Positions 1 through 7,353 of a stretch of DNA of 23,154 nucleotides are shown here, one piece after another. The notes beneath the pieces are model-generated. The model did no database searches, was not told the origin of the DNA, and saw only the letters and a program-made list of their open reading frames with translations. The position numbers were made by a program, and so were the translations under genes. Where the stretch lies: NCBI RefSeq assembly GCF_937873925.1, contig NZ_CALNAT010000136.1:1-23154 (forward strand). The letters run 5' to 3'. This DNA comes from an uncultured Proteiniphilum sp. (GTDB lineage: Bacteria > Bacteroidota > Bacteroidia > Bacteroidales > Dysgonomonadaceae). Every line of letters starts with the position of its first letter. Within the stretch, counting starts at the first letter, position 1.

Positions 1-233
1 AGTTTGAACAATCGGCGATTATCGCTCCGATCACCCCAACTCCCTGCCGGCAGCATGAAGAGGGCCATGGCCAGTATAAAAGCGGTGATGATCCAGCTCA
101 GTTCGATCGCGTTGAGTGACAGGTCCCTCTCGATGGTAGGCAGTGCGATATTGACTGCCGATACCAGGAAGGTGCCCATGAAAGAGGTGATGGACACGAC
201 GAATAATATCGAAAGTTCTTTTCTTTTTCCCAT
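1..233 (-). CDS. MFS transporter, DHA2 (EmrB/QacA)-like, N-terminal part, cut by window edge
   Basis: The reading frame runs from an ATG at 231-233 off the left edge and gives 77 residues of an integral membrane protein starting MGKRKELSILF. A hydrophobic first helix (about residues 6-28) carries the segment NIALPTIERDLSL, followed by WIITAFILAMALFMLPAG and then WGDRSDNRRLF. This is the pattern of TM1, TM2 and the loop-2/3 motif A (G-x-x-x-D-R-x-x-x-R-R) of drug/H+ antiporters with 14 helices. The family exports drugs, dyes or metabolites across the inner membrane using the proton gradient; the substrate cannot be told from this part. It lies 68 bp downstream of the beta-mannosidase on the same strand, so read-through is possible. 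No clear promoter of its own was found. A GTG lies four codons upstream in frame as an alternative start. Confidence 0.85.
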   Translation of the reverse strand, partial: MGKRKELSILFVVSITSFMGTFLVSAVNIALPTIERDLSLNAIELSWIITAFILAMALFMLPAGSWGDRSDNRRLFK

Positions 234-301
234 TGTTTTCGCGTTCACAATGACCAATTACCAATTGCGTAATAAATTATCACATTAGTCACATTGGCAT
301 A

Positions 302-2863
302 TTAATTATAAGTTTCCCTGATATGTTTTACCGTGAGGGGAATCCTGTCGGTAGCTTTCAGATCAGGGGAGGTGATGATGATAGTCCTTTTCTTTCCCGG
401 CAGCAGGTCGATGAAGTTATCGCTGAAGCGGGCGCCCTGTATGGGAATCTCTACAAAAACGTCTTTCGCCAGTTTTTTACTCCAAAGGGTTACCCTGTAT
501 TCACCGTCGCGGTATTGCACGCTTGTTTTTACTTCTGTGGCGGGTAGTTCCAGCGCATTAGGCCAGTGGAAGAAATGGTCTTTGGCAGAGATTATCTTCC
601 CTTTGCTGTCGCTGAGGAAAGCATGGATCATGGTGTGTTTCTTTTCCGCTTCGCTTACCAGATCGGCTACGTTGAACGTTTTGACGATACGGCTGTTGTT
701 GGCTTCGGCATTAATACGCTCCGTGAACTCTTTCCGTTTTCCTGTCGAGAAATCGATCACCTGGACGGTGAGCCGGAGGTTATTATGATCCTGAAGATAA
801 TCGGACATGGTGTAGTAGTTCAGCTTCTCTTCTTTGTATTCAACGCCCAGGGCAAGCGGGGCCAGTACATCCCGCATGCGGTAGTGCTGCGCTTTCCAGT
901 TGTTGTAGTAGTCGATGCTCGACCAGGATACTACCGGCCAGTCGTCGTTGATCTGCCAGTAGAGTGCTCCCATGCAATAGGGCCTCCCGCGGCGCATCGC
1001 CTCTACCGATTCTTCCATGCCGTTGCCCTGCATCACCAGCCCGATATAGACGAAATCTTCGAAATTCTCCGGTTCGTGGTAATACATGTCCATGTATTTT
1101 TTGATGAGCGCGTTGCCGGTGGACGCTTTCTGGTGCACCTTCATCACCTCGCTCTCCAAACTCCATTGGTCGTCGGTAGCGAAGGAACGGATGGTTTTCA
1201 TTTCGGGAAAGGATTGGAAGCCGAACTCGCTGGCGAAACGGGGTAGCCGGTCTGCCATTGCCTCGAACGGCAGGTGCCCGTACCATAAGCCCCAATCGTG
1301 TACGTCGCTCGACGCAAATTTCTCAGGATTCCCCCAGTTGGAATCATAGGGCGACCCGTGGATATAGCTGCGTGTGCCGTCGAACTCGTTCACCAGCCCG
1401 GGAATCAGCTCGCGGAAGGTCTTAGCGTACCCTTCAAACCAGGCATTCATCACCCCGCTGGGGTACTCTTTCTGCCAGCCCCAGTGATGAAGCCCCTCTT
1501 CTATCTCGTTGTTACCGCACCAGAAGGCAAGTGAAGCGTAGTTGCGGAGACGCTTGATATTGTAGATCCCCTCCTCCGTCACGTTGGACAGGAAGGCGTC
1601 ATCGGAGGGGTAGGGGACGCACCCGAAGATAAAGTCCTGCCATACTAGGATGCCTTTCTCGTCGGCCTGTCGGAAGAACTCCTCGTTTTCGTAGATACCG
1701 CCGCCCCATACGCGTACAAAATTCATGTTGGCGTCAGTGATGTTCTGGAAAAGCCTATTGTAGTAGCCGGCATCCTGCTGTGTGATGAATATCTCGCCCG
1801 GGATATAGTTGGCTCCTTTGGCAAAGAGCGGGATGCCGTTCACCTCGAAGTAGAACGATTTGCCGTGTTGATCCGGTTCCTGCACCAAACGGACGGAGCG
1901 CAAACCTGTCCGGACCGTTTTTTTAGCAATTTCCCGGTTACCGGATACAATTTTTACCGTAAAATCGTAGAGATGTTGTTCTCCCCAATGCACGGGCATC
2001 CACCTTTTGGGGTGATCGATCTCTAATGGTACAGAGACTGAATTTTTTCCCGGCTGCAACGTTATATCTTCCGAAACCGACTTTTTGGGGGCACCCTGCA
2101 ATCCGTATTCAATGGTAACGACGGTCCGTACCGGCTCATTGGCCACGGAATGAATTTCTATCTGATTGTCGATCTTTGCCGACTGCTCCGTAACGGAGGC
2201 CTGTTTCACATAGTAATCCTCTATACGGGCATCGTTGTAGAAAGTGAGGGTGACCGGTTTCCAGATACCCATCTGTACGATCCGTATGCCCCAGTCCCAT
2301 CCGAAATGGTAAGGCGCCTTACGGTTATAGATGCTTAGTTTCTCTTTCCTGTGATCGTTTCCTGCCGGATAATCATGACCAAAAGTGGCTCTTGCCGGCA
2401 TCATCAGTTGTACCGGTGAATAGAAACGGATAGAGAGTTTGTTCTCTCCTTCCTTCAACAACCGCTTTACCGGCACCTTGTATCCGGTGAACATATTGTC
2501 GGAGCGAAGGATACGTGATCCGTTCAGGAATACGTCGGCATGGGTATCCAGTCCTTCGAAAAAGAGCAGCGCGTCGTGGTATTGCAATTGATCCGCTGTC
2601 ACGGTGAAGGTTTTTCTGAAATCCCAGTTTTCATCCTCCACCCACTGCACCTTTTCTTCGTTGGTACCGTAAAAAGGGTCGGGCAGGATATCATACCGTA
2701 CCAGGTCGTATTGTACCGATCCCGGCACTTCGGCAGCATACCACTGATCTTTATTTATTTGTGAGAACTCCCAGCCCTTATTCAAAGAGAGGATCTCATT
2801 CTGTTGTGCTGATAAAAAAAATGGCATCGTGAGAAGAAACAGAAGCGATATGATTTTTCGCAT
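302..2863 (-). CDS. Secreted beta-mannosidase, glycoside hydrolase family 2
   Basis: This 853-residue enzyme should remove terminal beta-linked mannose from mannan fragments or N-glycan cores by a retaining mechanism. Residues 1-19 are a signal peptide (hydrophobic LLFLLTMPFFL, cut before QQNE), so it works in the periplasm or at the cell surface. A sugar-binding jelly-roll domain (about 25-210) and an Ig-like domain (about 215-325) precede the TIM barrel. WCGNNE places the acid/base at Glu453 and ASEFGFQ places the nucleophile at Glu546. Their spacing matches the Glu462/Glu555 pair I recall for the Bacteroides thetaiotaomicron enzyme Man2A. GANYIPGEIF, VRVWGGGIYE and LYWQINDDWPVVSWSSID are further GH2 mannosidase signatures. 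The length is normal and no key residue is missing. It is read from two good promoters in the gap to relA. Confidence in family and activity is high; the natural substrate is inferred. Confidence 0.95.
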   Translation of the reverse strand: MRKIISLLFLLTMPFFLSAQQNEILSLNKGWEFSQINKDQWYAAEVPGSVQYDLVRYDILPDPFYGTNEEKVQWVEDENWDFRKTFTVTADQLQYHDALLFFEGLDTHADVFLNGSRILRSDNMFTGYKVPVKRLLKEGENKLSIRFYSPVQLMMPARATFGHDYPAGNDHRKEKLSIYNRKAPYHFGWDWGIRIVQMGIWKPVTLTFYNDARIEDYYVKQASVTEQSAKIDNQIEIHSVANEPVRTVVTIEYGLQGAPKKSVSEDITLQPGKNSVSVPLEIDHPKRWMPVHWGEQHLYDFTVKIVSGNREIAKKTVRTGLRSVRLVQEPDQHGKSFYFEVNGIPLFAKGANYIPGEIFITQQDAGYYNRLFQNITDANMNFVRVWGGGIYENEEFFRQADEKGILVWQDFIFGCVPYPSDDAFLSNVTEEGIYNIKRLRNYASLAFWCGNNEIEEGLHHWGWQKEYPSGVMNAWFEGYAKTFRELIPGLVNEFDGTRSYIHGSPYDSNWGNPEKFASSDVHDWGLWYGHLPFEAMADRLPRFASEFGFQSFPEMKTIRSFATDDQWSLESEVMKVHQKASTGNALIKKYMDMYYHEPENFEDFVYIGLVMQGNGMEESVEAMRRGRPYCMGALYWQINDDWPVVSWSSIDYYNNWKAQHYRMRDVLAPLALGVEYKEEKLNYYTMSDYLQDHNNLRLTVQVIDFSTGKRKEFTERINAEANNSRIVKTFNVADLVSEAEKKHTMIHAFLSDSKGKIISAKDHFFHWPNALELPATEVKTSVQYRDGEYRVTLWSKKLAKDVFVEIPIQGARFSDNFIDLLPGKKRTIIITSPDLKATDRIPLTVKHIRETYN

Positions 2864-2892
2864 AAGAAATGGATTTCATTTTGATATTGCGC

Positions 2893-2925
2893 GCAAATAT
2901 AATGAAAGTCGAGAGACAAGCCAAA
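2893..2925 (-). promoter_or_regulatory. Bacteroidetes-type promoter P1 of the beta-mannosidase gene
   Basis: Read on the minus strand, TTTG (2922-2925) is followed by exactly 20 nt and then TATATTTGC (2893-2901). This fits the Bacteroidetes primary sigma consensus TTTG / TAnnTTTG in both boxes and in spacing. Transcription should begin at about 2886-2889, giving a leader of only about 25 nt before the start codon at 2863. Confidence 0.8.
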
Positions 2926-2961
2926 CTTGTTTGAACTTGCCCGGGGCGCATCTTATATTCT

Positions 2962-2994
2962 GCAAATATAACGATTTGTTACTGAACAGACAAA
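2962..2994 (-). promoter_or_regulatory. Second Bacteroidetes-type promoter P2 upstream of the beta-mannosidase gene
   Basis: On the minus strand TTTG (2991-2994), 20 nt, then TATATTTGC (2962-2970). Both boxes and the spacer are the same as in P1, whose -7 box lies 69 bp downstream. A transcript from here would start at about 2957 and carry a leader of about 95 nt that runs through P1. Confidence 0.7.
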
Positions 2995-3058
2995 GCCTAA
3001 GGAGACCAAATAGGTACTACTTTTTACCTGTTGATTCTCTGATTTCGGAAGAAAATTG

Positions 3059-3066
3059 TAAATTTG
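3059..3066 (+). promoter_or_regulatory. Candidate -7 element for relA
   Basis: TAAATTTG matches the Bacteroidetes -7 box and lies 28 bp before the relA start codon. The nearest upstream TTG (3031-3033) is 25 nt away, longer than the usual 19-21, so only the -7 box is well supported. Confidence 0.4.
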
Positions 3067-3094
3067 TACAAGAAAAAGCGACTGAACAGAGAAG

Positions 3095-5296
3095 ATGAGT
3101 GGGAACAATTTAATAGATCGCAGTGAGTTCTTCCGGCTCTATGGCAAACTCTATTCCTTTCTCAGGCAGGAATGGGATAGGCGGAAAATGTCCGGATTGA
3201 AAGAGTTGTTGCGCCGGTCTTTTAAAAAGGCGGAAGGACAACCTGACAGCAAGACGTTATACTACCTCGCGTTGGTCATGAGGACTGCCGTCATTATTAT
3301 TGATGAGATCGGACTGAAGCAGCCGGCGGTATGCGCGGTCCTGCTTTTTCATTCCGCAGTGGACGGCGATTATTCTCCGGATGAAATTCGACGGTTGTTT
3401 GGCAACGAGGTGGAGAATATTCTCACTGGATTGAAAAGAGTGAACCAATTCAGTGATAAGCGGACGGCGGTAGAGTCGGAAAACTACATCAAGCTGCTGC
3501 TATCTATTGCAGAGGATATCCGGGTGGTTTTTATTATGATCGCGCAACATCTACAGTTGATGCGCGATGCAAAGGAGACGGCTTCTTCCTATAAGCTGGA
3601 CCTGTCGGTGCAGTCCACCTATCTGTATGCTCCCCTTGCGCACCGGCTGGGCCTCTACACTATCAAGTCGGAACTGGAGGACCTCTCCCTCAAGTATACC
3701 GACCGGGAGCGGTATGATTTCATTGCCGGGAAACTGAATGAAACAAAGCGGTCGCGCGACCGGTATATCAGTGAGTTTATCACGCCGGTGAAAGAGCGCC
3801 TGGATAAGACAGGACTGAAGTATGATATCAAAGGGCGCACCAAATCGATCTACTCCATCCATAATAAGCTCAAAAAACAAAAAATCGAGTTCGAGAGTAT
3901 TTATGATCTCTTCGCCATCCGGGTGATTCTCGATGCGCCGGCCGACCAGGAGAAAGCCCAGTGCTGGCAGGTATATTCCATCATTACCGATATGTACCAA
4001 CCCAATCCCAAACGGTTGAAAGACTGGCTCTCCATACCCAAAAGCAATGGTTATGAATCGCTCCATATCACTGTAATGGGACTCGATGGAAGATGGGTGG
4101 AAGTACAGATCCGGTCAAAACGGATGGATGAGATTGCTGAGCGCGGACTGGCGGCACATTGGAAATACAAGGGAATAAAGGAAGAGACGGCGCTGGATAG
4201 CTGGCTGGGTTTGCTCAGGGAGTCGCTGGAAGACAGTGAAACCAACCTGAGCCAGAAGCTGACTGATTTCAAACTCGACCTGTACGATGAAGAAATCTTC
4301 GTATTTACCCCGAAAGGAGATCTGTTCAAGCTCCCCAAAGGGGCAACGGTACTCGACTTCGCTTTCGCCATACACTCTAATCTCGGGGCTACCTGTGTAT
4401 CGGGAAAAGTGAATGGGAAGAATGTGCCTATCAGGCATATCCTGAAAAGCGGTGACCAGGTGGCGGTCAATACCTCTTCGCATCAAACGCCGAAACAGGA
4501 CTGGCTTAATTTTGCGGTGACTTCGAAAGCGCGGACAAAGATACGCCAGCTGTTGAAAGAGGAGGCCGGCAAGCAGGTGGATATAGCGAAGGAGACTCTT
4601 TTGCGCCGGATGAGAAACCGGAAGATTGAGGTGGATGAATCGCATCTGATGCAACTGATCAAGAAGCTCAAGTACAAGACCGTCACCGATTTTTATGTGG
4701 ATATCGCCTTTGAAAAGATCGATGTGAACTGGGTGATTGACCGTTATCTGGAGCTGGAAAGCAAAGAATCCGAAAGCCGGGAAAGCCATGCTTCGGTGAG
4801 CGCCGGAGAGTTCACCTTGAAAACGCCCTCACCGGAATTCAGCGGAGCCGACGAGCTGATCATCGACCAGAATCTGACCGGTGTGGATTATAAACTGGCG
4901 AAATGTTGCAATCCCATTTTCGGGGATGATATTTTCGGATTTGTCTCTTCCCAGGGGATTAAGATCCACCGTGTGAACTGTCCGAATGCATACGACCTCT
5001 TTTCCCGATTCGGTTACCGGGTGTTGAAAGCCCGCTGGTCGGGTAAGACCAGCTCTTCCAGTTATACTATCGTATTAAGGGTGATTGGGAATGACCAGAT
5101 AAATATTGTGGCCAACCTAATGTCTATTATTTCGAAAGAGGAGGGAGTGCAGATGCGTTCCATCACTATTGATTCCAATGACGGCCTTTTCCAGGGAAAC
5201 ATCGCTGTGATGCTGGGCGATACCTCTATGCTTGATCAGTTAATTAAAAAACTGCGGGCAGTGAAAGGAGTGAAATCCGTTTCACGATTGAATTGA
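3095..5296 (+). CDS. relA: Long RelA/SpoT homologue, probable (p)ppGpp synthetase with inactive hydrolase domain
   Basis: This 733-residue cytoplasmic protein should transfer pyrophosphate from ATP to GDP/GTP to make the stringent-response alarmone. The domain order is the full long-RSH one: HD-like region (about 50-190), synthetase (about 240-355), TGS (about 400-460), helical part, a CC/zinc-finger-like stretch (CCNP at 604-607, HRVNCPN from 625) and a C-terminal ACT domain (about 655-733). The synthetase site looks intact: DLFAIRVI (Asp271), RLKD (307-310), NGYESLH and Glu336 in VEVQIR. The hydrolase site does not: the HD pair is His86-Ser87, the ED-type motif after it reads AVDGDY, and the usual ADRLHNMRT reads AQHLQLMRD. 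I infer synthesis without hydrolysis, so a separate SpoT-like hydrolase must exist elsewhere. The loop has the R-x-K-D form seen in bifunctional enzymes rather than the E-x-D-D of E. coli RelA. Confidence 0.93.
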   Translation: MSGNNLIDRSEFFRLYGKLYSFLRQEWDRRKMSGLKELLRRSFKKAEGQPDSKTLYYLALVMRTAVIIIDEIGLKQPAVCAVLLFHSAVDGDYSPDEIRRLFGNEVENILTGLKRVNQFSDKRTAVESENYIKLLLSIAEDIRVVFIMIAQHLQLMRDAKETASSYKLDLSVQSTYLYAPLAHRLGLYTIKSELEDLSLKYTDRERYDFIAGKLNETKRSRDRYISEFITPVKERLDKTGLKYDIKGRTKSIYSIHNKLKKQKIEFESIYDLFAIRVILDAPADQEKAQCWQVYSIITDMYQPNPKRLKDWLSIPKSNGYESLHITVMGLDGRWVEVQIRSKRMDEIAERGLAAHWKYKGIKEETALDSWLGLLRESLEDSETNLSQKLTDFKLDLYDEEIFVFTPKGDLFKLPKGATVLDFAFAIHSNLGATCVSGKVNGKNVPIRHILKSGDQVAVNTSSHQTPKQDWLNFAVTSKARTKIRQLLKEEAGKQVDIAKETLLRRMRNRKIEVDESHLMQLIKKLKYKTVTDFYVDIAFEKIDVNWVIDRYLELESKESESRESHASVSAGEFTLKTPSPEFSGADELIIDQNLTGVDYKLAKCCNPIFGDDIFGFVSSQGIKIHRVNCPNAYDLFSRFGYRVLKARWSGKTSSSSYTIVLRVIGNDQINIVANLMSIISKEEGVQMRSITIDSNDGLFQGNIAVMLGDTSMLDQLIKKLRAVKGVKSVSRLN

Positions 5297-5376
5297 TTGT
5301 ACGCGCGGGGAATCCCCATTAAAATGCAAATTGCAGATCTCCCGAACAACACAGGGATTATACGCCAGAACACGTG

Positions 5377-5820
5377 TCATGCGTCCTCTTCCACGATGTC
5401 GGTATCTGTTGTGGTATCAGGTTCGCCCGTGCCGGATTCCGTTGTGTCAAGGGCAGGGAGGGTGGATAATAACTGTTGCACATAGTCCCTCTCATAGTCC
5501 TGAAGGCGAAGGATACGGTTTTCATATTGAATGAGATCGATATCAATGATCATCCTGCCTAAATATTTATCTCTCGGAGTACGTCCTACGGCCCGTTCCG
5601 TCTGTTTGATCTTGTCAATGACCTCTTCCGGCGACATCTCAGTATTGGCTCTGGCAAGCACATTCCGAAAAAGATAAGAATACTTTTCGTCTTCCGGCTC
5701 AGTCAGGATGGGCTCACTGAAAACAATACCGGGAAAAAGAAATGAAAGCATTCTCTTGGCTTTGTCGATATTGGTCTTGGCGAACGTATTTGATCCTATG
5801 CTTAGTAAAATTGTGCTCAT
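5377..5820 (-). CDS. FolK-like (HPPK-family) protein with acidic, threonine-rich tail
   Basis: Translation from the ATG at 5818-5820 gives 147 residues. An in-frame codon further upstream (5850) would place extra residues before a better start. STILLSIGSN at the N-terminus, ERAVGR at 75-80 and the GRMIIDIDLI segment (Asp93, Asp95) follow the layout of 6-hydroxymethyl-7,8-dihydropterin pyrophosphokinase, where the two aspartates bind Mg-ATP (Asp95/Asp97 in E. coli). Canonical HPPK would pyrophosphorylate hydroxymethyldihydropterin for folate synthesis. Here the pterin-side motif T-P-P-x-G-x-x-x-Q is replaced by TEPEDEKYSYLFRN, and GPRTLDLD by GRMIIDID. About 25 residues of acidic, Thr/Ser-rich sequence close the protein. 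It is either a divergent FolK or a paralogue with another substrate. It is divergent from nfeD and convergent with relA. Confidence 0.65.
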   Translation of the reverse strand: MSTILLSIGSNTFAKTNIDKAKRMLSFLFPGIVFSEPILTEPEDEKYSYLFRNVLARANTEMSPEEVIDKIKQTERAVGRTPRDKYLGRMIIDIDLIQYENRILRLQDYERDYVQQLLSTLPALDTTESGTGEPDTTTDTDIVEEDA

Positions 5821-5837
5821 ACTGATAAATTGAAGTA

Positions 5838-5845
5838 CAAATATA
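5838..5845 (-). promoter_or_regulatory. Candidate -7 element for the FolK-like gene
   Basis: On the minus strand TATATTTG lies 17 bp before the chosen start at 5820, which also supports that start over the codon at 5850. No TTG is found at the expected distance upstream, so the call rests on the -7 box alone. Confidence 0.4.
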
Positions 5846-5886
5846 GACATTTTAAATGAAAATGAATGCCGAATCGCAAAATCTAT

Positions 5887-5894
5887 TATCTTTG
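5887..5894 (+). promoter_or_regulatory. Candidate -7 element for nfeD
   Basis: TATCTTTG lies 21 bp before the nfeD start codon, pointing away from the FolK-like gene. A -33 TTG at 19-21 nt spacing is not visible. Confidence 0.4.
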
Positions 5895-5915
5895 TTGTAT
5901 TAAACCTTGTGAAAA

Positions 5916-7301
5916 ATGAGAAATTTTCAAATCGTGTTGTTCCTGTTTTTCCTGATCTCTTCTTTCGATCTTTTGGCGCAGGATACCAGACCTATGATCT
6001 ACCGGATCAATATCAGGGAAAATATCAGCAGCAATACATGGATATATCTGCAAAACGGCTTACATGTGGCAACTACGAAAGATGCCGATGCAGTGCTTTT
6101 AGATATGAACACCTATGGCGGGAGCGTACAGGAAGCCGACTCCATGCGTACGGCTATTCTCAATGCACCTCTTCCCGTGTATGTGTTTATCGACAATAAC
6201 GCGGCTTCGGCCGGCGCCCTTATTTCGGTCGCCTGCGACAGTATTTTTATGCGCAGCAGCGCATCTATCGGCGCTGCGACGGTCGTGGAAGGGGGAAGCG
6301 GGGAAAGGGCTTCCGACAAACACCAGTCCTATATGCGCGGAATCATGCGCGCTACGGCCGAGAGTCACGGTAAGGTGGTGAGCGTCCATGAGGGGGATAC
6401 CGTCACAAAATGGAGGCGCGATCCTGCGGTTGCCGAAGCGATGGTGGACGAAAGGGTTGTGATACCCGGTTTTGCCGATTCCACGCAGATACTTACCCTG
6501 ACGGCCAGTCAGGCGATGGAATTGGGTTATTGCGACGGTATTGCGGAAAGCGTGCATGAAGTGATCGTGACACATCTGGGGTACAGCGACTATACTTTAG
6601 AGACCTATAACCCTTCTTTTTATGATAAAATCAAAGGTTTTCTTACCAACGGGATTGTACAGGCATTCCTCATTATGTTCATTATAGGAGGTATCTATTT
6701 TGAATTGCAGTCGCCCGGTATAGGCTTTCCTACGGCCGCAGCCATTACGGCGGCGATCCTCTATTTCACGCCTCTCTATCTGACCGGATACGCCCAGAAT
6801 TGGGAAGTACTGTTATTTGTACTGGGACTTATTTTTATCGTTTTTGAAATATTTGTCGTCCCCGGTTTCGGAATAACCGGTATTTTGGGGATACTCTTTG
6901 TCTTTTCGGCATTGGTGCTTGCCCTGATAGGGAATATACGTTTTAATTTTGAAGGGTTACCCGCCACGGAAATGTTCAGGGCGCTGATGGTTGTCCTGGG
7001 TGGCACGGGTATGGGAATGGCTCTTATTATTTACCTGTCGGGCCGGATCGGCAGACCGGGGTTCCTGCAATTTGCGGCGCTGCATGCCGATCAGGAAGGA
7101 TATATGTCCGTACCGATGGAACCGGTCTCTTTGGTGGGCAAAACAGGGGTAGCGGCGACCGATCTTCGCCCTTCGGGCAGGGTCGATGTGGAAGGGGAGT
7201 TTTACGATGCTATCTCGTTAAAAGGTTTCATCAATAAAGGAGATGAAGTGGCAGTGAAACGATATGAGAATTTTCAGTTGTATGTGGTTCGGAAAGGATA
7301 A
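5916..7301 (+). CDS. nfeD: NfeD-family membrane-bound serine protease (ClpP-like domain, membrane helices, OB domain)
   Basis: The 461-residue product begins with a signal peptide (FLFFLISSFDLLAQ, residues 7-21). Residues 25-225 form a ClpP/S49-like protease fold: NNAASAGAL puts the nucleophile at Ser98, and Lys135 in ASDKHQSYM is the likely general base. These positions are close to the Ser97/Lys138 dyad known from the Pyrococcus 1510-N protease. Four or five membrane helices follow (about 245-262, 270-290, 297-316, 320-338, 355-375). The C-terminal 65 residues are the NfeD OB-fold domain (LVGKTGVAATDLRPSGRV). The long form is thought to cleave or regulate SPFH/stomatin proteins in membrane quality control. 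The usual SPFH partner gene is not next to it here; the alpha-mannosidase follows after 52 bp. Confidence 0.93.
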   Translation: MRNFQIVLFLFFLISSFDLLAQDTRPMIYRINIRENISSNTWIYLQNGLHVATTKDADAVLLDMNTYGGSVQEADSMRTAILNAPLPVYVFIDNNAASAGALISVACDSIFMRSSASIGAATVVEGGSGERASDKHQSYMRGIMRATAESHGKVVSVHEGDTVTKWRRDPAVAEAMVDERVVIPGFADSTQILTLTASQAMELGYCDGIAESVHEVIVTHLGYSDYTLETYNPSFYDKIKGFLTNGIVQAFLIMFIIGGIYFELQSPGIGFPTAAAITAAILYFTPLYLTGYAQNWEVLLFVLGLIFIVFEIFVVPGFGITGILGILFVFSALVLALIGNIRFNFEGLPATEMFRALMVVLGGTGMGMALIIYLSGRIGRPGFLQFAALHADQEGYMSVPMEPVSLVGKTGVAATDLRPSGRVDVEGEFYDAISLKGFINKGDEVAVKRYENFQLYVVRKG

Positions 7302-7318
7302 CCATTGAAAGGATAACC
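7292..7318 (+). repeat. 15-bp tandem duplication across the nfeD stop codon
   Basis: GAAAGGATAACC occurs at 7292-7303 and again at 7307-7318, 15 bp apart. The first copy contains the nfeD stop codon TAA, so the duplication does not change the protein. Confidence 0.7.
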
Positions 7319-7353
7319 TATTAGACAGAACAACTCTATTGAACCCACGGGAT

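Noticed and set aside
4..288. Plus-strand open frame at the left edge, and a second minus-strand frame at 31-264
   Set aside because: Both are shadows of the MFS transporter, whose true frame (minus, start 233) gives a clear DHA2 N-terminus.
840..1295. 151-codon minus-strand open frame inside the beta-mannosidase gene
   Set aside because: It is an out-of-frame shadow of a strongly conserved GH2 region, with Arg/Pro/Gly-rich low-quality sequence.
4115..4789. 224-codon minus-strand open frame opposite relA
   Set aside because: It is antisense to the highly conserved TGS and linker region and has no homology I recognise.
5297..5376. Terminator between relA and the FolK-like gene
   Set aside because: Only a 4-bp GGGG/CCCC stem is present and no T-tract follows on either strand.
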